A stretch of DNA of 64,000 nucleotides from Hippophae tibetana. Taxonomy: Eukaryota > Streptophyta > Magnoliopsida > Rosales > Elaeagnaceae. Position numbers and translations under genes: made by a program. The stretch spans positions 20,777,343 to 20,841,342 of the forward strand of contig CM072810.1 in assembly GCA_037013495.1 (NCBI GenBank), written 5' to 3'. Below the pieces are notes generated by a model. It saw only the letters and a program-made list of their open reading frames with translations. It was not told the origin of the DNA and made no database searches. Below are positions 23,195-32,715 of this stretch, in pieces (the first letter of the stretch is position 1; every line of letters begins with the position of its first letter).

Positions 23195-23786
23195 CTAGCA
23201 TGACATTAATTTCTACTCTTTGGACAAAGAAATTAACTATAAGTAGTACTTTTAGGGCAATGATTAAATATTAATAATTAGTTCTATCAAACAACAATTT
23301 TTCTTTGAACCGACTTTTATTCACATGAAAATAAATGAATAAATGTCTTTATAATTGTACTACATTTATCATAGTATATGAATTATTATTTGACCAAAAT
23401 GTATCTTCCTTTGGACCAACCACATTTCACATAAAATATCTATGTATTTTTGGTTAAATAAATCTTCGTATCAAATGTTACTTTAACAATACGTTGTTTC
23501 AATTAATTTAATTAAAAGTAGTAGACTATTGTCTAATAGCTTATCAAAAGGATCTTTATGATTTCATGTATTTGGAACCATAACCAAAAGGATTTTTATA
23601 TATTACTCAATTAGGGTTCTCATAATCCTTTAATTAAGACAAAAAAAGATAATTACTCAATGAGTACATATTAATTTGAACAATCTAATAGATTATATCA
23701 ATTAATTTTAACTCATGACTAATATAATTAAAAAATAAAAAAGATATATGATCTAATTTAACTTCAAAAAATATGATTTCTTAACA
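23195..23786 (-). repeat. 5' LTR of copia F
   Basis: The minus strand starts TGTTAAGAAATCATA at 23786, as in the 3' remnant at 7571. The inner boundary is set by the degenerate primer site and is approximate. About 590 bp. Confidence 0.6.
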
Positions 23787-23838
23787 AAAAGTACCTAATT
23801 TAATGTTGATGGTTATAGCAAAGCCCATAATAGCATAA

Positions 23839-24488
23839 TGTCACGACCTTAAATTTCAAGAAGCGATCATGCGGCACTTAGCACCGTCCAGTGCACTAAT
23901 CCTGCCTTTGAACACGAATGAAACACTCCAAAGAGACTAAAAAGAGAGTTTGTAAAGAATGTTTTGTATTGCTCTAGAGAGAGTTTATCTTACAAGATTC
24001 TAAGAATTCTCAAGATTTCCCAAGGATGAATACAAATGAAGACCAATGGGTCTATTTATAGTGTGGCTCCAAGCTTAAGGCTATGCCACAACTTTCTAGA
24101 TCATTCTAAGTCTAGAATGTACAAGAGTGTTCTAGTTTTATCTACAACATGCCACAAGGCTCTAGGACCTTCTAGCCAACTTTAGAGTCTTCTAGGTTTG
24201 TCTAGCTCCTTCATAGAAGTTCTAGGATGTTCCGTAAGCTTTCAACGGCTTCTACATCCTTCATGAACCATCCACCATGTTCTAGAATATTCCAGCCTAT
24301 TCTAGCACCTTCAAGCGTGCTCTAGAACATTCTAGAGTCTTTAAGGTTTGAGTTGAGTTCATCCAACTATAGCTCCTTCTAGACATCTCTAGGCCACTCT
24401 AGAACTTTCCCTATGTAGAAAAGTCTAGATCCTTGAGGCAACCACCATTTCTTTGGATTTTGTGGGATAATTCGAGTGGGACGTAACA
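23839..24488 (-). repeat. 3' LTR of element I
   Basis: 650 bp, minus strand TGTTACGTCCCACTCGAATT to GGTCGTGACA, paired with 29097-29736. It carries a 10-bp insertion (near 24030-24040) relative to the partner. The TATA box is ACTATAAATAG on the minus strand at 24052-24062. Confidence 0.93.
24280..24337 (-). promoter_or_regulatory. Heat-shock-element-like array in the U3 of the 3' LTR of I
   Basis: TTCTAGAATATTC (24280-24292) is three perfectly phased alternating NGAAN/NTTCN units. At 24320-24337, CTC, GAA, TTC and GAG follow at exact 5-bp steps. Related CTCTAGAACTTTC occurs at about 24391-24403. These are the binding geometry of heat-shock factor trimers. Function is inferred. Confidence 0.6.
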
Positions 24489-24539
24489 CCTTTCACCACT
24501 CAAGTTCGTGACGCCCTAGTCGTGCCTTCAAGCTTGAAC

Positions 24540-25800
24540 CTCTCTATGTCATATTTGAATTGTCACAAAGAATTTTCAGGTTCCCAGCTTGTCTCTACAT
24601 CCGGGGCATTCTTCCATTTGACCTAGTATTCTCGATAACTTGGTACGCCCCTATGCCATATTAGGAGATCCGCCAAGATTGAGTCTACTTGTCTGTCAAA
24701 GGAGGTTACTACTGTAGTAGGCACCCTCATAGATTCTCCCTGACTTATATCTTTCTTGTCTCCATGATAAGGCTTTAGCATGCTTACATGAAAAACATGA
24801 TATATTTTAAGCTTCGGAGGGAGTTGTAGCTTGTAGGACACCTTACCAACTTGCTTGAGGACTGGAAATGGTCCTTCATACTTACGTACTAACCCCTTAT
24901 GAACCTTTCATAGAGATTTGAATTGTTAGGGCAATAGTTTAACCAAGACCAAATCTCCTTCTTGAAATTCCACCATCCTCCTCTTCTTGTCAGCCCATTT
25001 CTTCATCTTTTTAGAAGCCTTGTTCAAATAGGCTTGGGCTAACTCAGCTTGTTCGTGCCACATCTTGGAAAATTTGAAGGTAGCATGACTCTTTCCTTTA
25101 TAACTCGTGGCCAAAGCATGAGGAGTTATGGGTTGCTTCCCCATGAACTCTTCGAGGTGGACTCGCTCCTCTGTAAATTATAAGAAAATTGGGCTACATC
25201 CAGCAACTTAGCCCAATCATGTTGATTGGCACTAACAAAGTGCCTAAGATAAAGCTCCAGCAATGTGTTGGCACATTCTGTTTGTCCATCGCTTTGGGGA
25301 TGAAAGCTTGTAGAGAAGTTCAAGTTTGATCCCAACAACTTGAACAATTTTGTCCAGAATTTCCTGGTGAATCGTGGGTCTCGATCACTCACGATATTGG
25401 ATGGAATCCCTCAATGCTTCACAACATGTTTGAGGAACAACCATGCCATCTCATCCACCGTGCAATCCATTGAGGCAGGTATGAATGTTGCGTACTTGCT
25501 GAAGCGATCGATGACAACTATCATGCTACCAAAGCCTTCTAATTTTGGCAGGAAAATGATGAAATCCATATAGACACTCTCCCATGGTCTCTCTAGAATA
25601 GGCAGCGGCTCTAGCAAACCTCCGGGTGCATGCTGCTCTATCTTGTCTTGTTGGCATACAAGACAAGTTCTCACGTAAGCTTCAACATCGTCCCGTAGTT
25701 GAGGCCAATAGTAGATTGACTTTATCAAAGAAAAGGTGCACCTCATTCCTGGGTGTCCAACCCATAGCGAATCATGGCACTCCTTGATAAGCTCATTTCT
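24540..25800 (-). pseudogene. Integrase with C-terminal chromodomain, element I
   Basis: Read from 25800 down: zinc-binding remnants, CLVCQQDKIEQHAPGGLLEP, core with YMDFIIFLPKLEGFGSMIVV and DRFSKYATFIPA (25746-25411). Next come SDRDPRFTRKFWTKLFKLLG and HPQSDGQTECANTLLE (25392-25126), which keep the catalytic D, D and E positions. Then come EFQEGDLVLVKL (25144-24926) and PKLKIYHVFHVSMLKPY (24841-24623). The tail VDSILADLLIWHRGVPSYRE, a stop, VKWKNAPDVETSWEPENSL is a chromodomain. Chromodomains direct integration to marked heterochromatin. Stops and frame changes sit near 25400, 25120, 24900 and 24624. Confidence 0.9.
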
Positions 25801-25809
25801 TATACTCCC

Positions 25810-26484
25810 TCATTTTGGCACAAAGATGTGATTCTGCTTGGCATAGAGTAGTCTGTCACTCAGCCAAAATCGCCTTGTTTTTCCTTTCTTGATGAAGGCA
25901 AGGAGGTTTTGAGCAAGAGCATCATGCTCCAACCCTTCTTTGATCCTTTCTAGCAAAGGACTACTTAGCCTACTCAAGGCTACTAACTCTTCCTTTCAAC
26001 TCAGTGCATTAGCCACCACATTGGCCTTATCGGGTTTGTACTCCAACCTGTAGTCAAACTCCGCCAAGAAGTCTTGCCATCGAGCTTGCTTGGGACTCAA
26101 CTTATTTTGAGTCTAGAAGTAGCTTGTTGCTACATTGTCCATCATGATAACAAAATGAGAACCCAATACGTAGTGTCGCCACACCCTTAGACAATGAATG
26201 ATAGTTGTCATTTCCTTTTCTTGGACAGTGTAGCGTCGTTCGGTGTCATTACGCGTGCGGCTCTCATAAGACATCGGATGCCCTTCCTACATCAGCACTC
26301 CACCAATGGAAAAGTCTGAAGCATCTGGGTACAGATCGTACAGCTTGGAGGGGTCTGGTAGACAAAGTATCGGTTCTTCACTGATGGCCTTCTTCAAGTC
26401 TTCGAATGAGGCTTTGATAAACCTTCTGTAATAGTTCACCAGTCAAAAGAAAGATCTTAACTCGGGAACCTTGGCAGGAGGTTC
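25810..26484 (-). pseudogene. RNase H relic of element I
   Basis: The minus strand gives ASFEDLKKAISEEPILCLPD, DASDFSIGGVLM, RRYTVQEKEMTTIIHCLRVW, HYVLGSHFVIMMDN, LSPKQARWQDFLAEFDYRLE and KPDKANVVANALS. These are the RNase H blocks of chromoviruses. The last usually reads VADALSR; here the Asp is Asn. There are stops after GGVLM and SYF. Confidence 0.85.
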
Positions 26485-27111
26485 TCATTCTTGGATGGCT
26501 TTCACCTTGGATCCATCCATCATCAGTTTCCCATCCTTTATCCTATTTCCCAAGAAAATCACCTCATCTTGGGCAAAGGAACATTTCTCCTTCTTAACAT
26601 ATTGCTCATTTTCCCTCAGGACCTCGAAAACCTTCTTCAAATGTTCTAGATGTTCTTCCAAAGTCCAGTTATATATCACAATGTCATTGAGATATACTAC
26701 CACGAACCGATCGAGGTAGGGATGGAAAATCTTGTTCATAAGAGTGCAGAAGATGGTAGGTGTATTAGTGAGACCAAATGGCATGACAAGGAACTCATAG
26801 GCACCATACCTGGTCACACATGTGGTCTTAGGCTCATCTCCTTTGGCTATACGTACGTGGTAATATCCCGATCGCAAGTCCAATTTTGTAAAGTATATGG
26901 AATTCCCTAATTGATTGAACAAATCAGCAATGAGTGGAATAGGATACTTATTCTTAACCGTGATCTTATTTAGAGCCCGATAGTCAATGCACATACATAG
27001 CGAGTCATCCTTCTTCTTTTGAAAGAGCACCGGGGCACCAAATGGGGCTTTGGAGGGCCTTATGAAGCCAGCATCCGGAAATTCATCGAGTTGCTTCCAC
27101 AATTCTACCAA
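26485..27111 (-). pseudogene. Reverse transcriptase of element I with mutated active site
   Basis: An open frame of 208 codons spans nearly the whole [76 protein letters not shown], then [12 protein letters not shown] and late [12 protein letters not shown]. In active enzymes the motif is YLDDIVVYS; here the first catalytic Asp is Asn (YLND). The frame is otherwise well kept, which fits recent decay. It should copy element RNA into cDNA, but this substitution would abolish catalysis. Confidence 0.93.
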
Positions 27112-27762
27112 CTATGAGTTCTCCATTCGATAGGGGCTCATTGTTGGTGGCCTAGTGCTGGGTTCCAACTCAATTTCATGGTCTACCTCCCTCCTTAGAG
27201 GTAACCATTTGGGCAATGCCTCAAGCATTACATCATTGAACTTATCTAGGAAAACTTGCACTTCCGTCGGCAAGCTTGGCTTTGGTGATGCCTCCTCGTC
27301 TTCATATTCCTTTAAGATGACCAAATAACAATCTTCGTCCCTCTTCAATCCCTTCTTGAATTGAAGTGTTGAGAGAGCTTGGATAGTAGGTCTGGTGGTC
27401 CTCTCCATTGGCACCACACAAGCCTTTGTTCCATCCATGATGCACATGGAGTTTGAGCATGGCACTAGGAAAGCTCTAACCTGGTCCAAGAACTCCATGT
27501 CGAATACAACCGAGAAGTCATCCATAGGCACCACTAATAAGTCCATTTGGCCAGTCCAAGCACCAAGACTGACCTTTACTCCACGAGAAACTCCTTGCAA
27601 AGGTAATAATGCCGAGTTAACTGCTTTGAGTGACCCTCCACCATTGACAACCTTAAGGCCGAGTCTTTTTGCTTCCTCCACTGAAACAAAGTTATGCGAT
27701 TCACATGTGTCCACCAAATCTTTGATGACCTTCCCGTTGATGGTTGCATCTACGTACATCAA
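27112..27762 (-). pseudogene. Aspartic protease region of element I
   Basis: 216-codon frame: TINGKVIKDLVDTCESHNFV resembles the active site LVDTGATHNFIS, with Gly replaced by Cys. Then come EEAKRLGLKVVNGGGSLKAV, VSLGAWTGQMDLLVVPMDDF and VVFDMEFLDQVRAFLVPCSN. The C-terminal half leads into RT with EVQVFLDKFNDVMLEALPKW, LPLRREVDHEIELEPSTRPP and MSPYRM. The frame joins RT after a single stop region at 27112. Confidence 0.9.
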
Positions 27763-27786
27763 GCCTTTAGGGGTCTTTGGGGCACT

Positions 27787-29051
27787 CTACATTGCACCAA
27801 GTAGGCGCAAAGAACCCATCTTTGCACCTTCGTCCGTCTCACCTCCATCTTGTTCATGTGTAAAGGAAACTAAGGCACTTAAGGCCTTCCTTTTCGGACA
27901 TTCACGTGCCCAATGCGGTCTGTCGCATATGAAGCACATCACACCGGGCTTCGATGCACCATGATCCTCCCTTTCCTTCCCCTTATCCTGTGATTTAAAC
28001 GAGTAGCCTTCTTTGTTATTTTTGGGTCCCTGGATTTTAGCATAGCCTCCCCCACTCTTTCCTCCAATAAACTTTTTATCTATAGCCTTTGAGCTCTCTT
28101 TGTTTGTGGAGTAATCTATAAGGCTCTCAGCAACTGCAATGGCCGAAGATAAGTCTTGGACACCACGTCGCTTGAGTTCAAGACTAGCCCACAATTGGAG
28201 ACCAGCAATGAACAAGAATAAAGAGTTTTTGTCTGAAGTGTCAGGAACTTCTAGCAGCAAGGTTGTGAACTCCTTCATATAGTCCCTTATGCTACCTGTT
28301 TGCTTTAACCATCGCAATCGGTCCCTTGCCTCCTCTTCAACATTTACGGGGAAGAATTGGCCTTTGAATTCCCTATTGAAGTCATCAAAGGTGTCAATTA
28401 TGCAAACCCTTGGTTTCACATCACCATGCCTCCGTCTACACCATAGCATAGTAGTGTCAAACAAGTACATGACAGTCGTTCGGATCTTGCTGGCATGGTC
28501 CGTTATGCTAGTAGCCTCAAAGTATTGTTCAAGCCCCCCCATAGGAAGTTCTCAACTTCTCTAGCATTCCTAACACCATTAAAGGTTTTAGGCTTGGGAA
28601 CATCCATCCTCTTAGCCTCATTAACAGTGGTTGTGCTAGTTCTCGCGGCCATAGCCCACTTATATAGAGCTAGATCACCACTCATATCCTCCACTCTAAG
28701 CAACACGTTAGCAACTTCTCTTTGGACAAGATCCCTTACCTTGGAAAGTTTGGCCTTCAACCCTTCAATCTCTTGCCTTAACCCACCATCTAGCTCGATG
28801 AGGGACATCTTGACCGCTGCATGGATCTCCGCATCCTTGGCCTCTAAGCCATTGCAACATTTCTCCAAGTTGTCCACCTGATCGAACAACTCCCCTAAGC
28901 TGTCCTGCACACTCCCAACATGTGTTTCTAAGCTAGAAAGTATGTCTTTTGACTTGGCTCGAGACTCCTTTGGTGGTTTCCGAACTTCCTCACACCCACG
29001 CTCCATAGGTGGAACATCAACGCTTGGTGTAGATGGTGCACTGTTCTTCAT
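27787..29051 (-). pseudogene. gag of element I, split by a G-run frameshift
   Basis: The first frame starts at ATG 29051 and has a long coiled coil (ILSSLETHVGSVQDSLGELF, then IEGLKAKLSKVRDLVQREVA), then KPKTFNGVRNAREVENFLW. At a run of seven G (minus; 28540-28534) the reading frame shifts. The second frame (28542-27787) continues GLEQYFEATSI, FKGQFFPVNVEEEARDRLRW, LKQTGSIRDYMKEFTTLLLE. It ends with a CCHC-like knuckle, MCFICDRPHWARECPKRKAL. Coiled coil, capsid core and knuckle are in family order. One missing G explains the break. Confidence 0.92.
28534..28540 (-). other. Homopolymer frameshift site in gag of I
   Basis: Seven G on the minus strand; eight would keep the capsid frame open. 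It could be a real slippage mutation or a sequencing error in a homopolymer. Confidence 0.7.
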
Positions 29052-29080
29052 TTTGCCAAGGGTAGAAATGCTTCAACCGA

Positions 29081-29094
29081 AAGCTCTGATACCA
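29081..29094 (-). other. Primer binding site of element I (initiator Met)
   Basis: The minus strand reads TGGTATCAGAGCTT, an exact match to the common initiator-Met tRNA primer complement, 2 bp inside the LTR. Confidence 0.9.
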
Positions 29095-29096
29095 AC

Positions 29097-29736
29097 TATC
29101 ACGACCTTAAATTTCAAGAAGCGATCGTGTGGTACTTAGCACCGTCCGTTGCACTAAGCCTGCCTTTGAACCCGAATGAAACACTCCAAAGAGACTAAAA
29201 AGAGAGTTTGTAAAGAATGCTTTGTATTTCTCTAGAGAGAGTTTATCTTACAAGATGCTAAGAATTCCCAAGATTTCCCAAGGATGAAGACCAATGGGTC
29301 TATTTATAGTGTGGCTCCAAGCTTAAGGCTATGCCACAACTTTCTAGATCATTCTAAGTCTAGAATGTACAAGAATGTTCTAGTTTTATCTACAACATGC
29401 CACAAGGCTCTAGGACCTTCTAGCCAACTCTAGAGTCTTCTAGGTTTGTCTAGCTCCTTCATACAAGTTTTAGGATGTTTCGTAAGCTTTCAGGGACTTC
29501 TACATCCTTCATGAACCATCCACCACATTCTAGAATATTTCAGTCCATTCTAGCACCTTCAAGCGTGCTCTAGAACATTCTAGAGTCTTCAAAGCTTGAG
29601 TTGAGTTCATCCAACTCTAGCTCCTTCTAGACATCTCTAGGCCACTCTAGAACTTTCCCCATGTAGAAAAGTCTAGATCTTTGAGGCAACTACCATTTCT
29701 TTGAATTTTATGGGACAATTCGAGTGGGACGTAACA
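29097..29736 (-). repeat. 5' LTR of element I
   Basis: 640 bp, TGTTACGTCCCACTCGAATT (minus, at 29736) to GGTCGTGATA. The TATA box is ACTATAAATAG on the minus strand near 29299-29310; transcription would proceed leftward into gag. Confidence 0.93.
29528..29590 (-). promoter_or_regulatory. Heat-shock-element-like array in the 5' LTR of I
   Basis: Five consecutive units CTC, GAA, TTC, GAG, TTC stand at exact 5-bp steps from 29568 to 29590. A second cluster TTC, GAA at 29528-29535 has one substitution against the 3' LTR copy. The array lies about 220-290 bp upstream of the TATA box. Alternating GAA/TTC pentamers are the heat-shock factor recognition rule. Confidence 0.62.
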
Positions 29737-30390
29737 ATAAGCAGCCTTGGAATCAACATGTGAATGTATCTTAAAAATGTGATTTTTTATACCTAAATAG
29801 TATCTACTTTAATAGGTTGATCTATTATTTTTTCTATATAATAATAATTTATTCTAAAATTTATAATTTTAAATTAAATTATTTAATAAATAAATAATTA
29901 AATTAATTAATTAATATATTAAAATACTTTAATTTCATACCCCATTAAAATGAAATTAAGTATATATAAAGTTTTAATATATATAACATGTTTAATATAA
30001 AAATAAAATTAGATATAACACATTGTATATAAAATAGTATACTTATTATAAAATAATAATAAAAATGAAAGAAAACACAAAATAATCATTCATACTTAAC
30101 TTTAAAAACTATCTTCGTGACTTCACCCAATTTATTCCCAAAATAAATAATAATTGACAAAATACCATCAGAATGCAACTATAATTCAAAAACATGAATA
30201 AATTTTGAAAAACTACTCAAAACTCGTGACATATGAATATCTGATAAAAGTTAACGCAAACTTTAAGGAAACACTATAGGCTCAAGAAACAAAGAGAAGA
30301 TGTGTACGAAAAAGATATCTAGCAAGAAGAAGAAGGAAAATGATTGAACATAGGAACTCTCAAACATTTGGTGATCTCATATGTGTTGAT
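29737..30390. other. Unassigned AT-rich sequence
   Basis: No coding frame, LTR end or tandem array is evident. It probably represents the older DNA into which element I inserted. Confidence 0.5.
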
Positions 30391-30900
30391 TGTTGGGAAA
30401 TTATGAAAATTCCTGATGAACTAGATTTATGAGAAAACAAGAATAGAAAAATAACACACAAATTTGATAACGGAGTTCAGTCAATATTGCTTACGTCTTC
30501 GGACTTGCTGCAGATCTTTTTACTAAAAGGGGAGAAATTACACAAGGTGTTTACAACAATCACAACTCACAACCCACAAACCAATTACACTCAAGAAAAT
30601 TATTCTCAGTTTTCTCTCACAAAAGTTTTTCTCTCTAAGTTTTTCTCTCAATTGGAATGAACACTTTGGATGATTAATTCATTACAATTACACATCTATT
30701 TATAGGAAATTTTACTTCTTAAATTACTCGTTAAATTAATGATTCCTTGAATTGCTTTTTAAATTAAGCTTATTGTTTTGTTCTATATTTTACTCCTTAT
30801 TTTGCTTCTTAATATGATCTATACATAATATCATAAAAAATGAATACCTATTTTAAAAAAAATGAATTTGCCATTAATTGATATTTTTCAAATTCTGACA
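30391..30900 (-). repeat. LTR-like segment, possible solo LTR
   Basis: It starts TGTTGGGAAATTATGA on the plus strand and ends TTCTGACA, giving TG...CA ends. On the minus strand there is a TATA-like CCTATAAATAGATG at about 30700, followed by a run of GAGAGAAAAAC motifs, as in an LTR promoter and 5' transcribed region. The GAGTTCAGTC...CTTACGTCTTCGGAC segment resembles sequence widespread in plant LTRs. No partner copy or clear target duplication was found (TTGAT occurs on both sides but not flush with the CA end). Confidence 0.4.
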
Positions 30901-31232
30901 TCTTTTTGATAAAATCATTTATTGAGAAATTTTATATTAACTAAACTGTGGGATTAAAGTTAAGCAACCTGGAAAGTAAAGGAAAATATTTGTCTCTCAT
31001 TTACGTAAATAAACAAATAGCGAGGGACATGAACTGTAGAAATAAACTCAGACCAGTATTAAAATTTGAGTCGGCGAACAAGTCAATTGGTGATCTACTG
31101 TATCGAATAAGAAAAAAAAAAACTGTAAGGAATCCATTGTAGAGTTGAAGATCAGAGCTTAGGATTTAGGCTATCATATTTTTTAGAGATTGACAAGAAA
31201 GATTCACCCATACAGTAGATTCACGATGCAAC
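30901..31232. other. Unassigned sequence with a short open frame
   Basis: A 64-codon plus-strand frame at 30948-31142 has no recognisable motif. It lies just before the longer frame at 31233 and could be an eroded exon or chance. Confidence 0.3.
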
Positions 31233-31586
31233 TTGACGATGTTCGTTGGTCTTTTGGAAGAAAAAAATATTATAAGAGAGGGAGATGAAAAGTTGAAAGA
31301 GGAGGTGAAATATTCAGTCAAAAAAAAAAAACTGAGAAGTTTTGAGAAGACTAAAGAACTTAAAGAGCACAAGGACAAGAAAGTGCATTCACTATTCACG
31401 TATGTAAAACGAAGTCGTACCGTTATTTATGGCAAAAGTAAAGTTAGTATATATGAGCCTCTATATTGCATCCTTATTTCTAAAATTGGTGGTCGTGGTA
31501 ACATTCCTGAATCTTGTTGGACTAAACTTAAAACATTGGGTAGATTAACCGATTTCAAAGGGTTAACTTTGCAATTGTCTGAATAA
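31233..31586 (+). CDS. Small open frame of unknown origin
   Basis: 117 codons from ATG. The N-terminal half is lysine/glutamate-rich (KKKLRSFEKTKELKEHKDKK) and probably helical. The C-terminal half has ISKIGGRGNIPESCWTKLKT and GRLTDFKGLTLQLSE. It resembles no retroelement domain I know. No convincing promoter or splice context is seen, and the poly-A runs inside are prone to shift. It may be a fragment of a host gene exon or chance. I would not assign a function. Confidence 0.25.
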   Translation: MTMFVGLLEEKNIIREGDEKLKEEVKYSVKKKKLRSFEKTKELKEHKDKKVHSLFTYVKRSRTVIYGKSKVSIYEPLYCILISKIGGRGNIPESCWTKLKTLGRLTDFKGLTLQLSE

Positions 31587-32223
31587 GTCTGCCATATACA
31601 AATCTTGTCAATTTTAATTATTTTCGGAATATTGATTACCAAATCATGACAATGTTATGGAATATATTTTATAAAATGTAAAAAAATAAAAAATTGTATA
31701 AGAAATAATAACAGAATTAAATTAAAGATTATTATACTAACATGACATACATCAAGTAATATATAAGATTTTTTCTTTTAAAGGTTGCCTTTATTTTTAT
31801 CTAAGTTATAATTTTAAACAAATTTTAATAAATATTTTTTCTTTAGATTGTCGTATCTTAATCAACAAACTCTCACATGAACACTGATAAATCATATTAT
31901 ATCTTCAAAATAAGTTTTGAATTTTAGATGTTATTTTTAAATATCTATTCAAATAATATTTTTTAAAATAATTATAGTACTAGTGCATACTAACTTTATA
32001 TATAAACAAGTGTTTATTTTTAAATATAATAAACTAGATGCATGTGAAAAGTAAAATAGCATTGTAAAAGGATTAAAAGGGAAAACTACTCAATTATTTT
32101 TAGAATTATTAAAAGGCTCAAATATTGTTATATGATGATCCAGCTTGGTTACATGCATATGAATTGGTAAAGAGGATGTAAGTTGTGCTTCTTCTTAATA
32201 ATGAAGTACTTCATAGTTTACGT
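31587..32223. other. Unassigned AT-rich sequence
   Basis: No features recognised. Confidence 0.45.
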
Positions 32224-32715
32224 TGAAGTCAATTTCTACAAGGTCATGTTCTTTTGTCAACGTAGACCTGTAAATTATTAAAAAATCACTTTAGAAGAGA
32301 CTACATCAATAGGCATTATATCATCTTTGATACTTAAGTTAGTTTTAAAGAAAAAAACTAAGATTAGAGGAAATTTGAGGGAGAATAAGTGGTGAGCTCT
32401 GATAAGTTATGTATATATTTTCTATATATAAGTTCATATTTAAAGGTTTTGACGGATATCATAATCGTATCAAAACTAATATTGATTAATTAGTATATTA
32501 AATTTATAATATTTAAACATTAAATTAATTAATATATAATTATTTAAGATATTAGTGACCTTTCATAAATATGAATTATGTCATTAATATTTATTTTGAA
32601 TTTAAATAATAAAATATATATCTGAGTATATGCTGACGGTACCCATTTGACTTTTCAAAGTCGATTTGGAATAACTAAATGAAACCACACATACCTGGTG
32701 ATCTTTCTATCCAAT
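32224..32715 (-). repeat. 3' LTR of element J
   Basis: Collinear with 60812-61300. Shared tracts include CTGTAAATTATTAAAAAATC versus CTACAAATTATTATAAAATC, GAGTGGTGAGCT-like sequence, ATTTAAAGGTTTTG, and TTTATTTTGAATTTAAATAA. On the minus strand it has TATATATAGAAAAT followed by CTCACCACTTATTC, a TATA box and start region matching the partner. Confidence 0.6.

Larger units (their letters stand above)
7485..23786 (-). mobile_element. Element F: Ty1/copia (TNT1-like) retrotransposon, split by element B
   Basis: Minus-strand order is LTR (23786-about 23195), leader, gag, protease, integrase, RT-RNase H, polypurine tract, 3' LTR remnant (7571-7485). Protease before integrase before RT is the copia order, and many blocks match TNT1-94-type polyproteins. 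Element B sits in the leader between 11930 and 23126 with a CATAC duplication. Both LTRs begin TGTTAAGAAATCATA on the minus strand. The coding part has many stops and frameshifts. The far end of the 3' LTR is lost at a junction with a G-family LTR fragment. Confidence 0.85.
23839..29736 (-). mobile_element. Element I: chromodomain Ty3/gypsy (chromovirus)
   Basis: 5.9 kb on the minus strand: 5' LTR (29736-29097), initiator-Met primer site, gag, protease, RT, RNase H, integrase with chromodomain, 3' LTR (24488-23839). The LTRs look about 95 percent alike. ATAA flanks both ends (23835-23838 and 29737-29740), a 4-bp or imperfect 5-bp target duplication. The base composition is markedly less AT-rich than its surroundings and the frames are longer than in other elements here, so I is a relatively young insertion. 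One G-run frameshift in gag, a mutated RT active site and scattered stops disable it. Confidence 0.93.

Noticed and set aside
27395-27964. 189-codon plus-strand frame, and others at 28289-28881
   Set aside because: Antisense shadows of the protease and gag of element I, whose motifs are clear on the minus strand.
30391-30910. TTGAT on both sides of the LTR-like segment as a target duplication
   Set aside because: The right copy is 5 bp away from the CA end, so the duplication is not flush and may be chance.
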